This document shows positions 53,342-63,395 of a DNA stretch of 64,000 nucleotides, piece by piece. Position 1 is the stretch's first letter, and every line of letters begins with the position of its first letter. The position numbers and the translations under genes were made by a program. The notes under the pieces were generated by a model. It saw nothing but the letters and a program-made list of their open reading frames with translations. It ran no database searches and was not told the origin of the DNA. The DNA is from Paenibacillus sp. 37 (GTDB taxonomy: Bacteria; Bacillota; Bacilli; Paenibacillales; Paenibacillaceae). The DNA lies in the NCBI RefSeq assembly GCF_008386395.1, contig NZ_CP043761.1, forward strand, positions 4,340,001 to 4,404,000, in the 5' to 3' direction.

Positions 53342-55110
53342 GAATTCACCTGCTCCCCAGCCTCCCGCTTACCGCGGGCAATATAATCTGCATATTGAAT
53401 TTTATAAACATCCTGATATGGTCCAGGCACTTCAATGAGTTCGGTATGTTTGCCACGTTGTACCACGCGACCTTCATCGAGCACTAGAATCTCATCTGCA
53501 TGTCGTAGTGAAGAAATACGGTGTGCAATAATAAATGTCGTTCTGCCGCGCATAACTTCCTGGAAACCGGATTGAATCTCGTGTTCTGTCTCCATGTCCA
53601 CGGCGCTTGTTGCGTCATCAAGTACCAGAATTTTCGGATTTTTCAGCAAAGCCCTTGCGATCGCAATCCGCTGTTTCTGTCCACCCGATAAACCCATACC
53701 GCGCTCACCAACCACCGTGTCATAACCGTCCGGGAACTCCATAATGAAGTCATGTGCCTTGGCCAGCTTGGCTGCACGGATGATCTCATCCATGGTGACG
53801 TTCTTAAGCCCGTAGGAAATATTATTGCGAATGCTGGATGAGAACAGGAATGTTTCCTGGAAGACAGAAGCGATCTGACTCCGCAAACTGCGGATACCTA
53901 TATCTTTGATGTTTTTACCATCCAGCTTGATCGTTCCCGAGTTCACGTTATATGCACGCATCAGAAGCTGAATGATAGTCGATTTACCTGACCCTGTTCC
54001 CCCGAGGAAACCGATTACAGAACCGGGTTCAGCGTCAAAATTAATATCGGTTACTGCGGGCATTTTGTTGCCGTAGGCAAAGGTAACGGATTCAAATGTC
54101 ACATGACCATTCACTTGGTCTGCTTCCACAATGACCGGATCTTGCGTTTCTTCCACGTCCACTGGCGTATTGAGCAGTTCGAGCACCCGTTCACCTGAAG
54201 CTTTGGATTGCGTATAGTTGTTGATATGGAACCCAAGGTTCCACATTGGACCGATTATGTACCAGATCAAACTGAAAAAGGCAACGAGTTCACCAAGTGT
54301 CAGCGTCTTCTGTATAACCATTCTTCCACCAATCACCAGCAACAGCACGATACTCACCGAAGCAAGAATCTCCATGATCGGAAAATAACGACTCCACAAT
54401 GTTGCCGCATGAATCTGATTTGTTTTGTAACGTTCATTACGTGTAGAGAATTTCTCCACTTCATAAGGCTCACGTGCAAAGGATTTTACCGTACGTACGC
54501 CAGTGATATTCTCCTGTACCGCTGTTGTCAGTGAACTGAGCGCCAGCCGCATCTCCTGAAACGCAGGGTGAATTTTGGATTCGAATCTCAGCGCAACGAA
54601 GGCAAGTAATGGGATGCATATGAGCGTGAACAGCGTCAGCTGCCAACTCATGGTCATCATCATGATTGCGCCGAATACGACCATCAAAACCATGTTGAGA
54701 ATCTGGGCGAAACCAAATCCGATAAAGTTACGGATGGCTTCCAAATCTCCCGTGAGGCGGGACATCAGATCACCTGTCTTGGCCGTATCATAATAACGGA
54801 AGGATAAAAATTGAAGCTTTTCATAACATGCGTTACGAAGTCTGTACGCCAGGAAGTTACCCAAGCGTCCTCCAAAAAAGCCATGTAAAAACTGCATTCC
54901 CGCTTTCAAAATAACTACACCTAACACTGTCAAGGCAATTATGGGAACGTCTTCAAAAGTTCGCGGAACAATGATGTCATCAATCAGTATCCTCAGCATG
55001 TAAGGATACACCAACCCAAGTGCGGTCGCTAAGGCGAGGAACAAGATTGATACAAATAAATACGTTCGCTTTTCCCAAAAAAAGATTTGCAGTTGCCTAA
55101 GAACATCCAT
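53338..55110 (-). CDS. ABC exporter half-transporter (degenerate Walker B subunit)
   Basis: A 590-residue half-transporter with six helices (about 15-310) and an ATPase domain (about 340-575). Walker A GGTGSGKS and a normal LSGGQKQR signature, but Walker B is LVLDDATSAVD: Asp replaces the catalytic Glu. This is typical of the inactive-site subunit of heterodimeric exporters such as BmrCD. The ATG at 55110 has AGGAGGAG upstream; upstream in-frame sequence is not part of the protein. Operonic with the next gene. Confidence 0.93.
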   Translation of the reverse strand: MDVLRQLQIFFWEKRTYLFVSILFLALATALGLVYPYMLRILIDDIIVPRTFEDVPIIALTVLGVVILKAGMQFLHGFFGGRLGNFLAYRLRNACYEKLQFLSFRYYDTAKTGDLMSRLTGDLEAIRNFIGFGFAQILNMVLMVVFGAIMMMTMSWQLTLFTLICIPLLAFVALRFESKIHPAFQEMRLALSSLTTAVQENITGVRTVKSFAREPYEVEKFSTRNERYKTNQIHAATLWSRYFPIMEILASVSIVLLLVIGGRMVIQKTLTLGELVAFFSLIWYIIGPMWNLGFHINNYTQSKASGERVLELLNTPVDVEETQDPVIVEADQVNGHVTFESVTFAYGNKMPAVTDINFDAEPGSVIGFLGGTGSGKSTIIQLLMRAYNVNSGTIKLDGKNIKDIGIRSLRSQIASVFQETFLFSSSIRNNISYGLKNVTMDEIIRAAKLAKAHDFIMEFPDGYDTVVGERGMGLSGGQKQRIAIARALLKNPKILVLDDATSAVDMETEHEIQSGFQEVMRGRTTFIIAHRISSLRHADEILVLDEGRVVQRGKHTELIEVPGPYQDVYKIQYADYIARGKREAGEQVNS

Positions 55111-55302
55111 GTTTCTCCTCCTCTTATGTCGTTCAAAAATACTATGAACATTTATGAAGTTTATCACCGTACCCCATTCGCGGCAAAGCGAATAACAGAC
55201 CATATTCTGCCTGCTTTCAGCTTATTGACGCATTAACGAAGGTAAATACCCACCTTTCAATCAAATGTTTGAATATTCTCTTTATTTCAGGTTGTTCGTA
55301 CC

Positions 55303-55344
55303 AAAAAAAGGCTCCCTATATGCCTTTTCGGCAGGGGCCTTTTT
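55303..55344 (-). terminator. Terminator of the dynamin gene
   Basis: AAAAAGGC..CCC / GGG..GCCTTTTT stem with inner TGCC/GGCA hairpin and a T7 run on the minus strand, 90 bp after the dynamin stop. Confidence 0.85.
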
Positions 55345-55434
55345 GGGTTGATTTTCGCAACATTTTCAATGTGTTGCTGTATCATTCATTTTGTTTTACA
55401 AAGACTTCCAGAGAATACGTGTTATGCCGCGATT

Positions 55435-58400
55435 TTAACTGCGTTCAATCTGTTCCAGTTGGTTAGACAAGCTGGTCCATTGCTCCGCCGGAATTCCGCT
55501 CTCCAGTGTATCTTGAATTCCACTCACCGCCTCGTCCAGACGTTCTTCCAACTGACGGGATTGGTGTTGCAATGATTTACAAATCTGGTTGTCATAAAAC
55601 TGAATCAGTTTGTCTTGCGCAGCAGGAAGAACTTCAATGATCATCTGTTTGAGGACAGGATCAAGTGCCTCTTGTAAACGCTGACGTCCATCTCCTTCGA
55701 AGAACTGTTTCGGATTGCGGAAATAATTCAAATAGCTTTTCCATCCAGACGGTTCTTCCAGACGAACTTCTTCAAGCACAGGTGTACTCCAGCGTTCGTT
55801 CAGTGGCAGTGACACATCCACGCCCCCTGATAACTGTCTCACCTCATCTATACAATCCGTAACTTGCTTCATCAGCCAGGTCTGACCTGCCTGTTCAAGT
55901 CTAAGGGTTGTGGCGAGCAATTCCTGCTCCAGTTCAATGGCGATCATGCGTAACAGTTCACGTCCACAGGCTGCAAAAGCCATCTTCAGATTGCCTCGAT
56001 CCTCCCGAAGTACGGATGGATGGAATGCTTCTGCCATGAATAGACCAAGGCGATAGGCAAGTCGTTGCCGCACATGGAAGAGTAATTCTGCTGTTTCCTG
56101 TGACATTTCTTCCTTCATGGATCTTGCTGCAAGTTGCTGTATGCGCTGGCGTGACTGTCCCTGGATGGTCTCCAGTTCATCCCGCCGCTGCTGCAAAGCT
56201 TCCTCCCCTTGAGCCGCATCCTCCGCGCGTTTCTTCAGCCGTTGAATGACACGTGCCATCTCTTCGGAAGCTCCACCTACCGCAAGGTCGGCTAATTCTC
56301 TGCCTGCAAATTGGTTGAACTCTTCCTCAAAACGGATAAAACCGGATTGTTCAAGCAGCTTCGAATCACCTGCCATCTTGCCTTCCATCGCAAGTATGCT
56401 GGATACCGGGAAAAGTCGTGGTGCCCGAATTCCATTACTGCGCAGTTGGGTGCTCACATGATCGAGCACCTGCTCCAGTTCTTCCTCAGAGGAAGAGAGG
56501 TCACTGGCATTTACAACAAAGAACATCTGATCCATGGCAGAACTATCCTTAACACGACCCAACTGATTCAGGAACTGGCGATCTCCTTGGGAGAAAGCAT
56601 GGTTGTAATACGTTACAAAAATGAGTGCATCCGCATTCTTCATATAATTGAAGGTTACACCCGTATGACGAGCATTGACGGAGTCGGCTCCTGGTGTGTC
56701 GACCAGCACAATACCCTGTTCCGTTACATCGCAACTGTAGTAGAGATCGATACTGTCTACAAAGCAGGACTTCTTCTCGTTTGCGACAAAATTACGGTAA
56801 CCCTCCAGATCCACCAGTACATCCTGACCTAACTGGTCCGCTGTTTCTTCCCAACCGGCTGCCGCTGCCTGCAAAAAGCTGTAATGAGGGCGCCCCGCCG
56901 GATGCACATCCTGAGGTGAGAGGGACCGTACTCGCTTCTGCCACTCCGCTCCAGGCTCACCCAATCCGAGCAATCGGAAGGAATAGCCGAGGTCTTCCTG
57001 GAAGGCGTCCCGGGTCTTCATGCGGACCCGGGCTGTTCCATGCTCCGCGCCCCCTGCAGGAGCCATGATCCGGTTAATCGCCGCTGTTGTTGGATGCGGC
57101 GAGACGGGTAGTACAGCTTCGCCCAGCAACGCGTTGGCGAAGGAGGATTTGCCAGCGCTGAATGCTCCGAACAGCGCCAGTGTGAACGTGCCGCCCGCAA
57201 GCGAAGCCGCGCGTGCACGCAGATCCCGTACCGCCGACCCCATGGCGGGGTACGGCTCCACCAGCGCAGCAGCGGCTTCAAGCCGTGCCGCTGCTGCGTC
57301 CAGGCGTCGGCGGCGTTCAGCGCCAGCCGCCGACGATGGCCCAGGCACCGCCGCCGCGACTGCGCGCTGCTGCGGCGGTGCCTCTGACGTCTGTGGCTGC
57401 GCAGCCACAGACGTTGACGTGCCCGCATGCGAACCGGAAGCTTCGCCCGGTTCAGGCACCGCGGGCACGTGCGGGCCCTTCACCTCCGGCAATAGCCCGG
57501 AGGGGAGGGGGCCCGCATCAGGCAGCAGGCTGCGCAGCCCTGCTGCCTCTGCGGCGGCGCTGCGCTGGAGCGCCGTGTAGCGCGCCGCCGCCGCGGATTG
57601 CGCGAGCAACGCTGCGCGGCTGGCGTCCAGCGCCTGGAGCGCGGCTTCGCCTCGCGCGCCCAGCGCTTCCAGCATGCGGTCGGCCAGCATCATGGCCGAC
57701 CTGCGATAGCGGGCCTCAATCTCGCCCCGCACATCTTTGCTGAATTGAATCACATACTCTGGAGATACCTCTGCACTGGCACTTCGTTTCATCTCCAGCA
57801 ATGCTTCATCTACAGCAGGCAGCTCCGAATTGAGCGCCTGCTCCCACTCCGCTCCCCATACCTGATGGGATTCACCCAGCTGCCTAAGCATCGTACGAAT
57901 ATGTACTTCCACTTGTCCGGAAGCCTGATCCTGTAATAACCGCACCAGTTCAGAAGCACGGCGTTGTTTCTCCTGCTCGGTTTTGCCGCCTGAGAACAAT
58001 AAGCCTACCCTGAAACCCGGTTTACGGCTCTCCAAATAGGCAGCAGCCGACGCGCGAATATCCGCAGGAGTAAGATTTGCATTCGCCAGAAGAGGCTCAA
58101 GCTCTGCCCGGAATTTCTCACGCACTCGTGAAGGCCCGGTACGAATGTCTTCTGCTTGTTGATCGAGAAGCTCCAGCTCCCGTTCCAAGCGTTCAATTCC
58201 TTCCTTGCCACCAATCTCATCCAGCAGAGAATTTTCTTCATCCTCACGTTTCTCCGCTTCTCTCGTCAGGTGTTGCTCCGTTACATGACTGGCCGAACTT
58301 GCCAAACTGTGCGTAATTAACGCTTCCTTCTCTTGCATCATGTGTCCAATGAGTTCCGGTAGCATATCCCACTGGTTGTAGCGATGCTCCTTGTCGCGGA

Positions 58401-59121
58401 GGGAAGTAAACAACAGTCCGTCATATCTAACTTCCCAGGCTGCAAATATAGCTTCGACCCCTTCGGTATATTGCTCAAAAGAAAGCTCACGTTCCCGATG
58501 CTTGTCGATCTGGTTTACGATCAAAAACAAGGGTTTGCCCCAATCCGACAGACTCTTGGCAAATGAAAGGTTTGTCTCGGACTGGACATGATTATAGTCC
58601 ATGACATAGAAGACCACATCCGCCAGATGGAGCGCGGAATGGGTCGCAAGACTGTGCCCCCGATCTGTAGAATCCACACCGGGTGTATCCAGCAGAACAG
58701 CATCATCCTTCAGCAGGGGAATATCATCCCATACCTCAATGGAACTGTACGCTCCCCCATTTTTGCAATACGCCTCCAATTCCTCTGGAGAAACTTCAAG
58801 TGTTCCTGCTCCATTGTCAGCGCTTACGTTTGGCGTAGTATAAATAAGTGCTCTCGGCTTACCATTACGTATAGATACCACATTCGCACTTGTTGGCACG
58901 GGACTTGAAGGCAGCACTCGCTTACCGCACAAACTGTTGATGAGACTCGATTTGCCTGCAGAGAAATGACCACAGAACGCAATCGTCAGATGTTTCATTT
59001 CCGCCTTGCTGATTAAATCCGTTATAGCCTGTACAGCTGTATGGTCCCCTGTCTGCTCCATCGCTTCACGCAGCGGAAGCAGAGGTTTGGCCATTTCTTT
59101 TGGGTAATCTGTTCTGGACAT
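55435..59121 (-). CDS. Bacterial dynamin-like protein with two GTPase heads
   Basis: A 1228-residue two-headed dynamin resembling Bacillus DynA, which fuses and protects membranes under stress. Head 1: P-loop GHFSAGKSS (51-59), switch DTPGVDSTD, G4 NQID. Head 2: P-loop GAFSAGKSS at about residue 652, DTPGADSVN, and a NASD G4 region. Each head is followed by long helical stalk segments. The central linker (about residues 490-640) is Ala/Pro/Ser-rich and encoded by a strikingly GC-rich stretch near 57020-57720. The ATG at 59121 has GGGGGAAGG six bases before it. Monocistronic. Confidence 0.93.
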   Translation of the reverse strand: MSRTDYPKEMAKPLLPLREAMEQTGDHTAVQAITDLISKAEMKHLTIAFCGHFSAGKSSLINSLCGKRVLPSSPVPTSANVVSIRNGKPRALIYTTPNVSADNGAGTLEVSPEELEAYCKNGGAYSSIEVWDDIPLLKDDAVLLDTPGVDSTDRGHSLATHSALHLADVVFYVMDYNHVQSETNLSFAKSLSDWGKPLFLIVNQIDKHRERELSFEQYTEGVEAIFAAWEVRYDGLLFTSLRDKEHRYNQWDMLPELIGHMMQEKEALITHSLASSASHVTEQHLTREAEKREDEENSLLDEIGGKEGIERLERELELLDQQAEDIRTGPSRVREKFRAELEPLLANANLTPADIRASAAAYLESRKPGFRVGLLFSGGKTEQEKQRRASELVRLLQDQASGQVEVHIRTMLRQLGESHQVWGAEWEQALNSELPAVDEALLEMKRSASAEVSPEYVIQFSKDVRGEIEARYRRSAMMLADRMLEALGARGEAALQALDASRAALLAQSAAAARYTALQRSAAAEAAGLRSLLPDAGPLPSGLLPEVKGPHVPAVPEPGEASGSHAGTSTSVAAQPQTSEAPPQQRAVAAAVPGPSSAAGAERRRRLDAAAARLEAAAALVEPYPAMGSAVRDLRARAASLAGGTFTLALFGAFSAGKSSFANALLGEAVLPVSPHPTTAAINRIMAPAGGAEHGTARVRMKTRDAFQEDLGYSFRLLGLGEPGAEWQKRVRSLSPQDVHPAGRPHYSFLQAAAAGWEETADQLGQDVLVDLEGYRNFVANEKKSCFVDSIDLYYSCDVTEQGIVLVDTPGADSVNARHTGVTFNYMKNADALIFVTYYNHAFSQGDRQFLNQLGRVKDSSAMDQMFFVVNASDLSSSEEELEQVLDHVSTQLRSNGIRAPRLFPVSSILAMEGKMAGDSKLLEQSGFIRFEEEFNQFAGRELADLAVGGASEEMARVIQRLKKRAEDAAQGEEALQQRRDELETIQGQSRQRIQQLAARSMKEEMSQETAELLFHVRQRLAYRLGLFMAEAFHPSVLREDRGNLKMAFAACGRELLRMIAIELEQELLATTLRLEQAGQTWLMKQVTDCIDEVRQLSGGVDVSLPLNERWSTPVLEEVRLEEPSGWKSYLNYFRNPKQFFEGDGRQRLQEALDPVLKQMIIEVLPAAQDKLIQFYDNQICKSLQHQSRQLEERLDEAVSGIQDTLESGIPAEQWTSLSNQLEQIERS

Positions 59122-59262
59122 GACTGGCCTTCCCCCTGGCTCCTCTAATTTGACATCCGTTTCGACGTCTATCTCTTTTACAACATTTATTTTAACATTA
59201 TCAAGTTTGAATTTGAACGGTTGGAATTGAATATACATAAATGAACGTATAAATCTATAAAC

Positions 59263-59295
59263 TAAAAAAAATAAAACCGAACAAGTCGGTTTTAT
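59263..59295 (-). terminator. Terminator of the nth operon
   Basis: A perfect 10-bp stem ATAAAACCGA / TCGGTTTTAT, loop ACAAG, then a T8 run on the minus strand. The rest of 59122-59429 shows nothing else except the dynamin promoter region. Confidence 0.88.
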
Positions 59296-59429
59296 CTGTA
59301 ATACTCTTTATACTCGGCATTTAGCAAAATGCTTAAGCCAAGTGTCTGTTGCATGAATGCGATGCGATCACTTTAACCACAACGATCCTCATGACATTAA
59401 TACAACAGACCCCACAGTGTAATCACTTC

Positions 59430-59702
59430 TTATGAAACTGCATTCTCCATGGAAGGCAGCAAGATTTCAAATACTTGTCCATGTTGCAGAATTGTAATGT
59501 CTCTGCCTTTGTCTCTCATAACCACAACTTCTGGTTTAACGGACATACGCTCCAGATAATGTTCAGGCACGTCGCCAGAATGGCTTACTGTGATACCTTC
59601 TACTTCTTTTTCTTCATTTTCAGCCATTTCCTGTTCAACGATTTGTTCAAAAATATCGGAGAAGGCCTCAAAATTGTCAGTGTACACGGAAATGCATTTC
59701 AT
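59430..59702 (-). CDS. Small acidic conserved-looking protein, function unknown
   Basis: A 90-residue soluble protein starting MKCISVYTDNFEAFSDIFEQ with an acidic middle (ENEEKEVEG), then PEHYLERMSVKPEVVVMRDK and a C-terminal beta part ITILQHGQVFEILLPS. I have seen similar short proteins in Paenibacillus genomes annotated only tentatively; no function can be given. It starts 23 bp after nth and shares its terminator, so the two are co-transcribed. Confidence 0.75.
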   Translation of the reverse strand: MKCISVYTDNFEAFSDIFEQIVEQEMAENEEKEVEGITVSHSGDVPEHYLERMSVKPEVVVMRDKGRDITILQHGQVFEILLPSMENAVS

Positions 59703-59725
59703 GATTATTCATCCTTTTCTGCTCA

Positions 59726-60421
59726 TTAATTTATTTTTCGTTTTCGGGTGGTGACACGTTCCTTATCTTTCCTGATTTGGGACGTTTTCATACGTTTTTT
59801 CCCTTCCCTGCATATGTCCAGCAATGGACAGATATGACACGCAGGGTTCTGTGCCTTGCAATGGTAGCGTCCAAAAAATATAAACCGGTGGTGAGTTAAA
59901 GTCCACTCATCCCGAGGTACGCGCTTCATTAGTTTCTTCTCGACTTCAAGTACGGAGTCATCCCAACCTGCAAGCGCCAGCCGCTTGGATACACGTTCAA
60001 CATGAGTATCTACCGCAATTGCCGGTACACCAAACGCATTGGAAACAACTACATTCGCGGTTTTCCGCCCGACACCTGGTAGTGTCACAAGCTGATCATG
60101 TTCCTGCGGTACATCACCGCCATACTGCTCTATTAGAATTCGGCACATGTTCTGAATATGCTTGGCCTTGTTCCGGTACAAGCCGATTCGCCGAATATCC
60201 TGTTCCAACTCTTCGAGAGGAACCGCCAGATAATCTGCCGGGCTTCTGTACTTCTGGAACAAATCTGCGGTTACCTTGTTCACCGTTTCATCGGTGCACT
60301 GGGCAGACAAAAGGACAGCTACCGTCAATTCAAATGCATTGCTGTGATTTAATTCGCAATGTGCATCAGGAAACATTGCTTCCATAGTTTCGAGTATATG
60401 CCTAACCGTCGCTGCATTCAT
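59726..60421 (-). CDS. nth: Endonuclease III (DNA glycosylase/AP lyase)
   Basis: A 231-residue base-excision enzyme removing oxidised pyrimidines. The helix-hairpin-helix LPGVGRKTANVV (about 114-125) carries the catalytic Lys; the catalytic Asp is in VDTHVERVSKRL; the 4Fe-4S cluster motif CKAQNPACHICPLLDIC (C-x6-C-x2-C-x5-C) is complete. A basic C-terminal tail extends about 15 residues beyond the usual end. It is co-transcribed with the small acidic protein downstream. Confidence 0.96.
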   Translation of the reverse strand: MNAATVRHILETMEAMFPDAHCELNHSNAFELTVAVLLSAQCTDETVNKVTADLFQKYRSPADYLAVPLEELEQDIRRIGLYRNKAKHIQNMCRILIEQYGGDVPQEHDQLVTLPGVGRKTANVVVSNAFGVPAIAVDTHVERVSKRLALAGWDDSVLEVEKKLMKRVPRDEWTLTHHRFIFFGRYHCKAQNPACHICPLLDICREGKKRMKTSQIRKDKERVTTRKRKIN

Positions 60422-60512
60422 GAAGAGCTACCTCCCACAAAATGACTCCACTCTGCGGAGCCTTACTTCGAAGCTTCATCCGAGTACTTTGCGGGGACCT
60501 CAAAAAGCTTGC

Positions 60513-60554
60513 AAAAAAAACGTCTTGATGCGGGAAAGATCCCGTATCAAGACG
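60513..60554 (-). terminator. Strong terminator of the large SLH-protein gene
   Basis: A 15-bp stem (60521-60535 with 60540-60554, one mismatch) and a T8 run on the minus strand, 30 bp after the stop codon. Confidence 0.92.
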
Positions 60555-60584
60555 GTCATTCTTTTGATCCTCGAAAAGAAACGA

Positions 60585-63323
60585 TTACTGTTTTTGAATC
60601 TCCAGAATAACATTGTTCAGGAGATACAATACAATATTATCATTATCTCTGAGAGATTGCACGCTTAAAGTATTGTCACCCTGGTGAACAAAAACACTTG
60701 ATCCGAGTGCAAAACGATAGTTTGTGTCTGCTGTCGTTTCCCGTTTAACCAAAATCTGGTTACCCACGCCATCATAAGACCAGAATTGTTTGCTCATGAC
60801 AGTTAGTACTCTGAAGCGTGTGGAATTATCCGTATCTTTTGTCATTTCGACACGATCTCCAACCGTAAGACTCGTCAGTGAAGTTAATGTAGAGCCAGAT
60901 TTCACGACTTTAACAGCACCGCTAACAGGCACGGTTTCAGTCTGACCGTTAAACTGCTTGAGCGTTACGGATGAAGCATCCACCGCTGTAACTTCAGCCA
61001 GCGTACGCTTCACGACTTGAACCGCCTTTGGCGTAGTTCCTTCAAACGTTACATTAATCAAGTTGCCTGCTGTCAGTTGTGAAGGCGTGATCGTCTGACC
61101 ACTCTCTCCTGTCAGTATTGCTTGATCCACGTAGAACTGACTTGTCAACAGATCGGATTTTACTCGAATACGACTATTTGCTTCCAAGGCAACCACTTCG
61201 AATTGAGCCACAGTGTTCAGTGCAACCTTCTGCACTACATCCTGATTTGCTCCAAGCGTTACAGTCACTTTGTCACCAATCTTCAAATCTCCCAGACTTG
61301 CGCCCGATTTGTTATAGATCTCAACCGTAGGTAAGGTAGTATAAGGCACTGTAATCGTCTGATTACCAGACAACAAACTGATTTTTCTGCCCGATGTGTC
61401 AATGTTGTTGATCGTACCTTCGTACTTGTAAATCACTTTAACGGACAACGCACGTGTTCCCACATAGGTCAGATCCAATTTGCGACCATCATTTAAAATC
61501 GACTCCAGACCAGCCAGTGTAGGTTTGGTCGAATTGTAGTCCAGTTTGGTTTTTTCGTCCAATGTAAATACAAACGGTTTTTTGTTGTTGTCCAGTACGG
61601 TAAGTACCTTTGTTTTGCTGTTGTAAGATACAACCGTTACTCCGTTCATAGGTTCCATTTGACGTCCAATCACCTGAATACGCGTTACCTGATCGTCAGC
61701 GTTCAATGACAACTCCACCTGATCCCCGTTCGTTGCATCTGTGATGAGATCATTTAGCGTCGCATCCTGAATACCATTAATAATAACTTCCGGCTTTTCA
61801 GTCAGCAATTTCGCCTCAAGGGAACCCCCTTCACGTTTGAACGTTAACGTGGACTGGTTGCCACCGATCTCAACCAATGTTCCGCGCACAGATTGCTCCA
61901 CACCTTGAGACAATGTGATAGTTTGCAAAACACTGTCCTTTACGGTGTATTTCACGGCACTGCCGGCTTTGAGATCGGCCACTGACATGATACGGTTTTG
62001 ATATGTGATAAGCAGATTGTCATTGTATGCAAACTGCTCTGTTGCACCCGCTGCATTGACAAGTTTGATCGTTTTGCCAGAAGTGGATACTTCAGCAACT
62101 ACGCCATTGTCACTCTTGTTCACAATGCCGGATTTCACACGAATAGCAACTGTTTTTTTGTCAGCCGAGAACGTCTCACGCTGTACTTCGATGATGCTAT
62201 CTGCCGTAATATCGGACAGTTTGATTGCATTACCATTCTGATCGATGAATGCAGTTGCCTCATCATAACTGTACGTTTCGTAATTCTCGCCCACAAAGAT
62301 ACCAATTTTATTACCAGACAATGAACGTGCAAATGTACCTTCAACGCTTTCCACCTGTGGTGTAGCATCAACCACTTCCACATAGGAAGCCCCACCTGCC
62401 GAACCCACAACCATAACTTTTGTATATAGTTTCACATCTGTGGATGAAGCACGCGTCTCACTGTCTTTCGTAAAGTAAGGCGTACTGCTGTTCACTGCGA
62501 AGTTAACGGCTTTGCCGTCCACAACCAGCGTGATCTGCCCATCTTTCAATCCAGTCACATAACCCGTGGAAGTGTTCGGATACTTTGTATCTGTTAGCGA
62601 TTCACCACGACTGAAGAAGGTAGCCAGTTGAGCACGGGTTACGGAACCAGTTGGATTGAATTTGTTGCCTTCCACACCTTTGGCCAGATCCAGGCTAACA
62701 GCCAGATTGACATAACCTTTACCACTTTCGGAAATACTTGCATTATCAGCAAATCCGGTAGATTGATTGTTTTGTGCCTTCGCTTCAGCATCCTTATCCA
62801 ATGAACGGATTAACAATTTCGTAATCCATTCCCGTGAAGCAGGTTTTTGACCCCAGGAGGTCTTGGATACATCCACCGTTGATTCTTCCGTTTTGTCAAT
62901 CAGTCCCAGTTGAAGTGCCAGCGCGACATATGGCTTGAAATAATTTCCCACTTCCATGTTTGTCGGTAATGCCGCAGCCGTGTCGGTATTCAACTGGCCC
63001 TCTTGATTCATAAAACGGATTGCCATCGTTACAGCTTCTTGCTGTGTTACCGCGTCTCCTGGACGGAACAGGCCGTTGTTACCGAGAAGAATGCCTTGAT
63101 ATGCCAGTTTGTACACATGTTTTTCAGCCCAGTATCCGACCTTGATGTCACTGAACAAACCAGTTGGTGCAGCCGTATTTGTTATTGCAGCAGTCTGACC
63201 CTGCCCCGTTTCTGTTGATTCTGCTGCCATGGCAGCTCCGCCGGCGCTAAGGGCCATCATGCCTGCAAGCACGGCTGATACTACTTTTTTAGAGTGTGAT
63301 GTATGGTTATATTTAAAAGTCAC
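60585..63323 (-). CDS. Large secreted SLH-domain cell-surface protein
   Basis: A 912-residue exported protein: signal peptide about 1-33 (ending AAMA-AE); about three SLH repeats at the N-terminus (about 55-240: FSDIKVGYWAEKHVYKLAYQ, the YFKPYVALALQLGLI segment and YVNLAVSLDLAKGVEGN); then some 670 residues of beta-rich repeats, each with V-T/K-I-G-D-K-V-like turns, without a known catalytic motif. SLH repeats bind pyruvylated wall polymer, so this is an S-layer or surface protein. The gene is followed by a strong terminator and preceded by a GerMN gene 72 bp away. Confidence 0.9.
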   Translation of the reverse strand: MTFKYNHTSHSKKVVSAVLAGMMALSAGGAAMAAESTETGQGQTAAITNTAAPTGLFSDIKVGYWAEKHVYKLAYQGILLGNNGLFRPGDAVTQQEAVTMAIRFMNQEGQLNTDTAAALPTNMEVGNYFKPYVALALQLGLIDKTEESTVDVSKTSWGQKPASREWITKLLIRSLDKDAEAKAQNNQSTGFADNASISESGKGYVNLAVSLDLAKGVEGNKFNPTGSVTRAQLATFFSRGESLTDTKYPNTSTGYVTGLKDGQITLVVDGKAVNFAVNSSTPYFTKDSETRASSTDVKLYTKVMVVGSAGGASYVEVVDATPQVESVEGTFARSLSGNKIGIFVGENYETYSYDEATAFIDQNGNAIKLSDITADSIIEVQRETFSADKKTVAIRVKSGIVNKSDNGVVAEVSTSGKTIKLVNAAGATEQFAYNDNLLITYQNRIMSVADLKAGSAVKYTVKDSVLQTITLSQGVEQSVRGTLVEIGGNQSTLTFKREGGSLEAKLLTEKPEVIINGIQDATLNDLITDATNGDQVELSLNADDQVTRIQVIGRQMEPMNGVTVVSYNSKTKVLTVLDNNKKPFVFTLDEKTKLDYNSTKPTLAGLESILNDGRKLDLTYVGTRALSVKVIYKYEGTINNIDTSGRKISLLSGNQTITVPYTTLPTVEIYNKSGASLGDLKIGDKVTVTLGANQDVVQKVALNTVAQFEVVALEANSRIRVKSDLLTSQFYVDQAILTGESGQTITPSQLTAGNLINVTFEGTTPKAVQVVKRTLAEVTAVDASSVTLKQFNGQTETVPVSGAVKVVKSGSTLTSLTSLTVGDRVEMTKDTDNSTRFRVLTVMSKQFWSYDGVGNQILVKRETTADTNYRFALGSSVFVHQGDNTLSVQSLRDNDNIVLYLLNNVILEIQKQ

Positions 63324-63395
63324 CTATGATTCCCCTCTCTCATGTAAAACGACCCATATTCCGTGGATTCACGGTACAACAGCCTGTTGCACAGC

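Noticed and set aside
57020..57580. Long open frame on the plus strand in the dynamin gene
   Set aside because: The GC-rich codons of the real minus-strand gene create stop-free shadow frames; there is no ribosome site and composition is low-complexity.
60422..60512. T-box or other riboswitch between the SLH gene and nth
   Set aside because: Apart from the SLH-gene terminator next to it, the segment shows only an ordinary promoter-sized gap; no T-box sequence is seen.
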